Below, piece after piece: positions 32,026 to 35,822 of a stretch of 35,822 nucleotides of DNA. The stretch's first letter is position 1; each line of letters opens with the position of its first letter. The DNA comes from Eshraghiella sp964414835 (GTDB taxonomy: Bacteria > Bacillota > Clostridia > Lachnospirales > Lachnospiraceae): positions 1 to 35,822 of the forward strand of contig CAYPWY010000020.1 of NCBI GenBank assembly GCA_964414835.1, in the 5' to 3' direction. The position numbers were made by a program, and so were the translations under genes. The notes below the pieces were generated by a model, which searched no databases, was not told the origin of the DNA, and was given only the letters and a program-made list of their open reading frames with translations.

Positions 32026-34653
32026 TTATCTGTATTCTATTGTATCAAGCGCAAAGCTTCCTGCCGTAATCGTTATTTTAACAGTGTGCCTGCCTTCCTC
32101 AAGCTCATAGTTACTGTATACAGCCGTTCTTTCCTTTGATGATTCACACTGATATGCCTCCTGAACAACCTCTCCGTCAATCTCTATCTTCAGCACCGCC
32201 TCTTTCTGTGTTCCCAGAACCGCAAGACTGCTTCCTTCAAATTCAAAGCTTACATAATCGTTTTCCTGACCGGTTGACACTGTTCTGTTGAAATTTGAAA
32301 AGCTGCTCATGGTGTTAAAATACCATCCGTTGTCATCGTCAGATGTGCTTCCGGCTGAATATGTAAGTGATGCATCCATATCATCAAGCCTTGAAACCGT
32401 ATAGTTTTCACTGTCTGTAGTCACCTTAAGATTGTCAAAATAATTGTTCTGATAGGAACTGCATATTGATACTCTTCCTGAATTGACCACATTGGCTTCA
32501 TCAACATATTCTATCAACAGTTCATCATCGACATATGCCTTAATCACATTGTCCTGCACGGATATTTTAAGATTATGCCACACATCGGCATCGAAATTGT
32601 CCAACATAATCTGTTGAAGCTCGGACCTGTCCTTCATCAATATACAGCTGCCCTCAACCGTCAGTCTGACGCTGTAACCGCTGTAGTCATTATTTGCCAA
32701 AATATATCTTGCACCCACGCCTACATAGTTTACCTTAGTTGATTCAACCGGATTGTCTGTAAAATGTGCATCTATGCTTACAGTGTAATTATGCCAGCGG
32801 TCATCCCCCAGAGTTGTTACCGGCTCAGAAGAACTGCCCCACTCTTTACCCTTGTTATCATAATTGATTTTCTGCATAAGCACATTCCCGTTATCTGTCG
32901 CTTCTACCTCAAAGGCACCGCTCTGGTCAGTAGTATATCTTGGTGCCATTCCTCTTGAGGTAAGATAATCATCTTCATAGTCCCCATACTCAAAATCATC
33001 TTCATAATCAAGCGCAAGAATTTCCTCATCGGAGCTTCTGTCAGTATATGATTTGTTTTCGATGTCAAGTGTTGAGATTGTTGCCATTGAATACGGTTTA
33101 ATAACAATCGTATAGCTGTATGTACCATCTTCCTCTTGGACAGGTGTTACATATCCAAGCTTATTGAAAAAGCTGTCATAGTAATCACCTGTTCCGTCGT
33201 ATTCATCTACGGTTTCCCAGAAAAACACTTTTTCTCCTGCCTTGACTAAATCCTTGACGTTGATATTATATTTAAGTGTCTTTTCCGAATTGTTGACAAT
33301 CACCATTGAGTAATCTCCCGTATCCGGGTCAGTACATGTTATATAATTGAACGTTGAATCGACAATTGCATGTCCGTCGCCGCCGGCAACACCGTCACCA
33401 TAGCATGCATCTTCAATAAACTGCCATCCTTTTTTGATAAATCTTGAAAAATGCAGTGTCATGTAATATCCCGAATCAAGAGAATAGGCGCCGCTCCACG
33501 GTTCTTTAGCGGTTATAAGCTGCTTCGGAAAATATGTAGCTCCGTCATAATATGCACTGACGAGAGGCTGAAATTCATACATAGTCATTCCCTCCGTCAT
33601 GGCCTGCGTAATTCTTGAGGCTATATCAAGCGCTCCGTTAAGTCCGCCTATGCCGCTGCCGGATTCTTCCATATTATGTGCAAGCTGTTCCGATTTCATA
33701 GGAGAGGAGCCTTCGGAAAACCATACCTTTTTATCATTTTCAGTCTGAAGCTGTTTTGTCGAATCGCTTGTAAATGAAGTGTAATGTGACGTCACAACAT
33801 CCACTATATCCATCAGTTCCTCATCTTCCAGCATATAATCGGATATTTTCCAATCACACACGCCTTCACCTGCTACAAGCTTAATTGAGCCATAATCATA
33901 TCTTTCGTCCGTTTCATTCTCAAGAGCGTCGGAAATATATTTTATCCACTGAGTATCTACTGCTTTCTCATTCTGGCATACCGTAACATATGACAACTTG
34001 ATGCCATATGTATCATACATTGCATCTATTGTTTCTTTATACCATTTATAACGTGCCTCATATTTTCCCTCAGTTGTTTCAGGCTCTTCAACCCATCCCG
34101 GCATTCCCCAGCACAGCATATCTATCTCAAGGTCAGGATTAACGGTAAGTGCATCCGCCGCCAGCTGATACCCGGCGCCTCTTGTCACATCCGCCGGTTC
34201 ATCCTCGGCTCTTTTAACAGCCGGCTCGGTTCCTGATGACGAATCAACGTCAGCGCCCATTTCCAGCTTATAAAGGCTTACGTCAAGACCATCATCACCA
34301 AAAACATAATTTAAAATCTCCCAATACGCATCGGGATTTTCATCCTTATAATCAAGCAGAAGCCTTGATGAGTTGTTGGCTGAGATAAATCCCATCCCTT
34401 CATACAAAGCATTTTCATCAGTTATCGCCTTTGTTCCGTCTATTATTACCTGATGCTCTTGCGTTATGGCTTCCATATTGAATACTACTTCCTCATCCGT
34501 TTTCTCATCCGTTTCCTCATCCGTTTCCACATCAACTTCCACAACAGACTCCCCCTCAGTATTCTGTTCTTTGTCTTCGGTTTTATTTGAACATCCTGCC
34601 AGCATTACTGATACAGTAACAACCGAAGCCAACACACAAATAGCTTTTCTCAT
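32026..34653 (-). CDS. Secreted lipoprotein, glycoside hydrolase family 59 (galactocerebrosidase/beta-galactosidase-like)
   Basis: 875 residues from the ATG at 34653 (AAGGAG 9 nt upstream); another ATG six bases earlier is too close to the RBS. Signal peptide with lipobox LAGC, then an acidic ETDEETDEKTDEE linker. The TIM barrel resembles GALC: GMGFISANNSSRLLLDY, SSGTEPAV, CWGMPGW, acid/base Glu229 in QNEKAVD, nucleophile Glu314 in VWFSEGSSP. A beta-sandwich domain follows, then a lectin-like (LamG-type) domain (about 600-765) and a last beta-sandwich (about 775-875). GH59 removes beta-galactosyl groups, in animals from galactosylceramide; here the substrate could be galactolipid or glycan, not decidable from sequence. 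It is divergent from an AraC-type regulator, which probably controls it. Confidence 0.85.
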   Translation of the reverse strand: MRKAICVLASVVTVSVMLAGCSNKTEDKEQNTEGESVVEVDVETDEETDEKTDEEVVFNMEAITQEHQVIIDGTKAITDENALYEGMGFISANNSSRLLLDYKDENPDAYWEILNYVFGDDGLDVSLYKLEMGADVDSSSGTEPAVKRAEDEPADVTRGAGYQLAADALTVNPDLEIDMLCWGMPGWVEEPETTEGKYEARYKWYKETIDAMYDTYGIKLSYVTVCQNEKAVDTQWIKYISDALENETDERYDYGSIKLVAGEGVCDWKISDYMLEDEELMDIVDVVTSHYTSFTSDSTKQLQTENDKKVWFSEGSSPMKSEQLAHNMEESGSGIGGLNGALDIASRITQAMTEGMTMYEFQPLVSAYYDGATYFPKQLITAKEPWSGAYSLDSGYYMTLHFSRFIKKGWQFIEDACYGDGVAGGDGHAIVDSTFNYITCTDPDTGDYSMVIVNNSEKTLKYNINVKDLVKAGEKVFFWETVDEYDGTGDYYDSFFNKLGYVTPVQEEDGTYSYTIVIKPYSMATISTLDIENKSYTDRSSDEEILALDYEDDFEYGDYEDDYLTSRGMAPRYTTDQSGAFEVEATDNGNVLMQKINYDNKGKEWGSSSEPVTTLGDDRWHNYTVSIDAHFTDNPVESTKVNYVGVGARYILANNDYSGYSVRLTVEGSCILMKDRSELQQIMLDNFDADVWHNLKISVQDNVIKAYVDDELLIEYVDEANVVNSGRVSICSSYQNNYFDNLKVTTDSENYTVSRLDDMDASLTYSAGSTSDDDNGWYFNTMSSFSNFNRTVSTGQENDYVSFEFEGSSLAVLGTQKEAVLKIEIDGEVVQEAYQCESSKERTAVYSNYELEEGRHTVKITITAGSFALDTIEYR

Positions 34654-34686
34654 TGGCATATTCTCCTTATCATTTTATTTGCTAAA

Positions 34687-34715
34687 ATGATACACCCTAT
34701 TGCTTTTTTAAGCAA
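34687..34715 (-). promoter_or_regulatory. Promoter of the GH59 gene
   Basis: Minus strand: TTGCTT (34710-34715), 17 bp, TATCAT (34687-34692), about 35 bp upstream of the ATG at 34653. Its -35 is the right arm of the palindrome 34699-34716. Confidence 0.62.
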
Positions 34716-34716
34716 T
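34699..34716. promoter_or_regulatory. Palindrome shared by the two divergent promoters (candidate AraC operator)
   Basis: ATTGCTT, TTTT, AAGCAAT: perfect 7-bp arms with a 4-bp centre. Each arm contains a TTGCTT -35 box, one for each direction, each 17 bp from its -10. A bound regulator would affect both promoters at once. Confidence 0.65.
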
Positions 34717-34728
34717 GAATGATATTAT
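34700..34728 (+). promoter_or_regulatory. Promoter of the AraC-type regulator gene
   Basis: TTGCTT (34700-34705), 17 bp, TATTAT (34723-34728), about 35 bp upstream of the ATG at 34764. Its -35 is the left arm of the palindrome 34699-34716. Confidence 0.6.
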
Positions 34729-34763
34729 CATAATTGAATAATTTGAACATTTGGAGATTTATT

Positions 34764-35609
34764 ATGTGGTATTACTCTTATCCGCCGGCTATGAGTGCGG
34801 AAAAGCTTCCATATTATCTGTACAGCATAGGGCTTCATGACGTACAGCCCCTTGTTGTGCGTCCCGACGGCCACCGTCATGACCAGTTTTTTTATAATAC
34901 CAAAGGAAGCGGAACGCTGATTGTCAACAATAATAAATATGATTTGCCGGAAAAATGCTGTTTTTTTATTCCTGCCAGACTTCCTCACGAGTACTATCCG
35001 GCAGGAGATATATGGGATATACGTTGGTTTGTGCCATGCGGTGATTCTCTTCCGCTGCTGTATGACACCATCGGTCTCCGCTTTGGCATTTTCCCGCTTA
35101 AAGACGCCTCACATCTTGATACTCTGCTGAATAAAATGCGCAGCGAACTGATGTTCAATGACATCAACGGCAATATTTTTGCTTCTGCATATATCAATGA
35201 ATTCATACTTGAGTTCGCATGTCAGTCGGGTCTGATAAAAAGGGAGATTTCCTATACTGTCAAGAATCAGAAACCCTATACAAAACATATGCAGCTCATG
35301 ATGGATTATATAGATTGTCATTACATGCAGAATATTACAATGGACGATTTATCAGGTCTTGAAGGTCTGACACCGCAGCACATATGCCGTATTTTCAAAA
35401 GCTGCACCCGTATGCGTCCGACTGAATATATTACCCATATTCGTATAAAAAATGCTAAAGAAATGCTTTCCCAGACAAACCACAGCATCAGTGAAATTGC
35501 TTACTGGTGCGGATTTGAGAATGACAATTATTTTTGGAGGACTTTTAAACGGATTACCGGAAATACTCCGGGAGAATACAGAAAAGAAAAGCTGTTAAAT
35601 AAACATTAA
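34764..35609 (+). CDS. AraC-family transcriptional regulator
   Basis: 281 residues from the ATG at 34764 (GGAG 8 nt upstream); an earlier in-frame ATG at 34734 has no RBS. N-terminal cupin-like sensor domain (about 1-150) with RPDGHRHDQFFYNTKGSG and FFIPARLPHEYYP, of the sugar-sensing AraC/RhaR style. The C-terminal double helix-turn-helix (about 180-281) has YIDCHYMQNITMDDLS, YITHIRIKNAKEML and a final IAYWCGFENDNYFWRTFKRITGNTPGEYR that matches the AraC signature. It probably activates the divergent GH59 gene in response to a released sugar. It ends at a bidirectional terminator. Confidence 0.92.
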   Translation: MWYYSYPPAMSAEKLPYYLYSIGLHDVQPLVVRPDGHRHDQFFYNTKGSGTLIVNNNKYDLPEKCCFFIPARLPHEYYPAGDIWDIRWFVPCGDSLPLLYDTIGLRFGIFPLKDASHLDTLLNKMRSELMFNDINGNIFASAYINEFILEFACQSGLIKREISYTVKNQKPYTKHMQLMMDYIDCHYMQNITMDDLSGLEGLTPQHICRIFKSCTRMRPTEYITHIRIKNAKEMLSQTNHSISEIAYWCGFENDNYFWRTFKRITGNTPGEYRKEKLLNKH

Positions 35610-35611
35610 AA

Positions 35612-35641
35612 AGAGTATGGTCAAAACCATACTCTCTTTTT
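35612..35641. terminator. Bidirectional intrinsic terminator after the AraC gene
   Basis: AGAGTATGGT, loop CAAA, ACCATACTCT, then CTTTTT on the plus strand. On the minus strand the same stem is followed by TTTTAATG. It serves the AraC gene and the minus-strand genes arriving from the right. Confidence 0.88.
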
Positions 35642-35654
35642 AATGTAAAATATT

Positions 35655-35754
35655 ATTCAAGAACCTGTATCCCGGTTCGGTTTACTTTTTTCATAAAAGC
35701 TATGGCTATAATGCAGGACAGCACTTCCGCAGCATTTCGATTGTGTTGCAAAGG
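35655..35754 (-). pseudogene. Possible C-terminal relic of a MATE-type transporter
   Basis: After the stop at 35755-35757 the same minus-strand frame runs 33 codons to a TAA at 35653-35655, reading RNAAEVLSCIIAIAFMKKVN followed by a short polar end. A hydrophobic helix followed by basic residues and a short tail fits the C-terminus of MATE efflux proteins, but it is too short for a firm call. No start codon or RBS of its own is apparent. Confidence 0.3.
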
Positions 35755-35822
35755 TTAGTACAGATCCGTAAGAATGTCAACGCATTTATCAATGCCAAGA
35801 GTTCCGCTGTCCAGACAAATAT
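35755..35822 (-). CDS. C-terminal end of a probable cytidylate-kinase-like protein (partial)
   Basis: The last 22 codons of a minus-strand gene entering from the right edge: ICLDSGTLGIDKCVDILTDL, then Tyr and TAA at 35755-35757. The D-S-G-x-L-G-I-D-x-C-V pattern resembles the end of AAK_26/cytidylate-kinase-like proteins of Lachnospiraceae. Too little is visible for a firm identity; the rest lies outside the window. Confidence 0.45.
   Translation of the reverse strand, partial: ICLDSGTLGIDKCVDILTDLY

Overview
This window looks like a chromosomal segment of a low- to mid-GC member of the Clostridia, most probably Lachnospiraceae. That placement is an inference from gene content: a clostridial division and cell-wall cluster with two tandem class B PBPs, ATP-type PEP carboxykinase, a homodimeric-type NADP isocitrate dehydrogenase, a DUF6273 surface protein and a glycine/cysteine-rich 'high-cysteine' peptide gene. 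Most genes are on the minus strand. The plus-strand genes are a small subtilase, the Cys-rich peptide with two small proteins, and an AraC-type regulator.

Layout, left to right. 1-1757 is the 5' part of a surface-protein gene (minus) that runs off the left edge. It joins the beginning of a NodB deacetylase domain to a DUF6273 module. 1949-2230 holds a decayed SymE-type toxin gene with an in-frame TGA. 2380-4092 is pckA with its own promoter and terminator. 4241-6610 is a DUF1653 gene followed by a DUF2079 membrane protein. 6799-7695 is a minimal intracellular-type subtilase whose end overlaps a convergent DUF885 lipoprotein gene. 12559-7678 (minus) is an apparent operon: carbamate kinase, a His-rich G3E (CobW/ZNG-like) GTPase, a second G3E GTPase carrying a YcgQ/DUF1980-like C-terminus, and the DUF885 lipoprotein. 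Its recurring theme is zinc or another transition metal. 12668-15888 holds a membrane-anchored glycerophosphodiesterase and icd. 16060-17142 is a plus-strand island of a Cys-rich peptide and two small uncharacterised proteins. 17181-19610 is leuS.

19946-31737 (minus) is the dcw cluster, transcribed mraZ-rsmH-ftsL-pbp-spoVD/ftsI-murD-ftsW-murA-ftsQ-ftsZ. mraY, murE/F/G/C and ftsA are absent. It starts at a clear promoter followed by five GTG-type boxes with an exact 10-bp period, an excellent candidate MraZ operator, and it ends at a strong terminator after ftsZ. A long hairpin traps the murA ribosome-binding site inside the cluster.

32026-35609 holds a secreted GH59 (galactocerebrosidase-like) lipoprotein gene divergent from an AraC regulator. 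The two promoters appear to share one palindrome that supplies both -35 boxes. The right edge holds the last codons of a probable cytidylate-kinase-like gene and a possible MATE-transporter relic.

The items most worth following up are the MraZ box array, the murA RBS hairpin, the G3E-DUF1980 fusion operon, the Cys-rich peptide locus, the chimeric surface gene, and the shared-palindrome GH59/AraC promoter pair.
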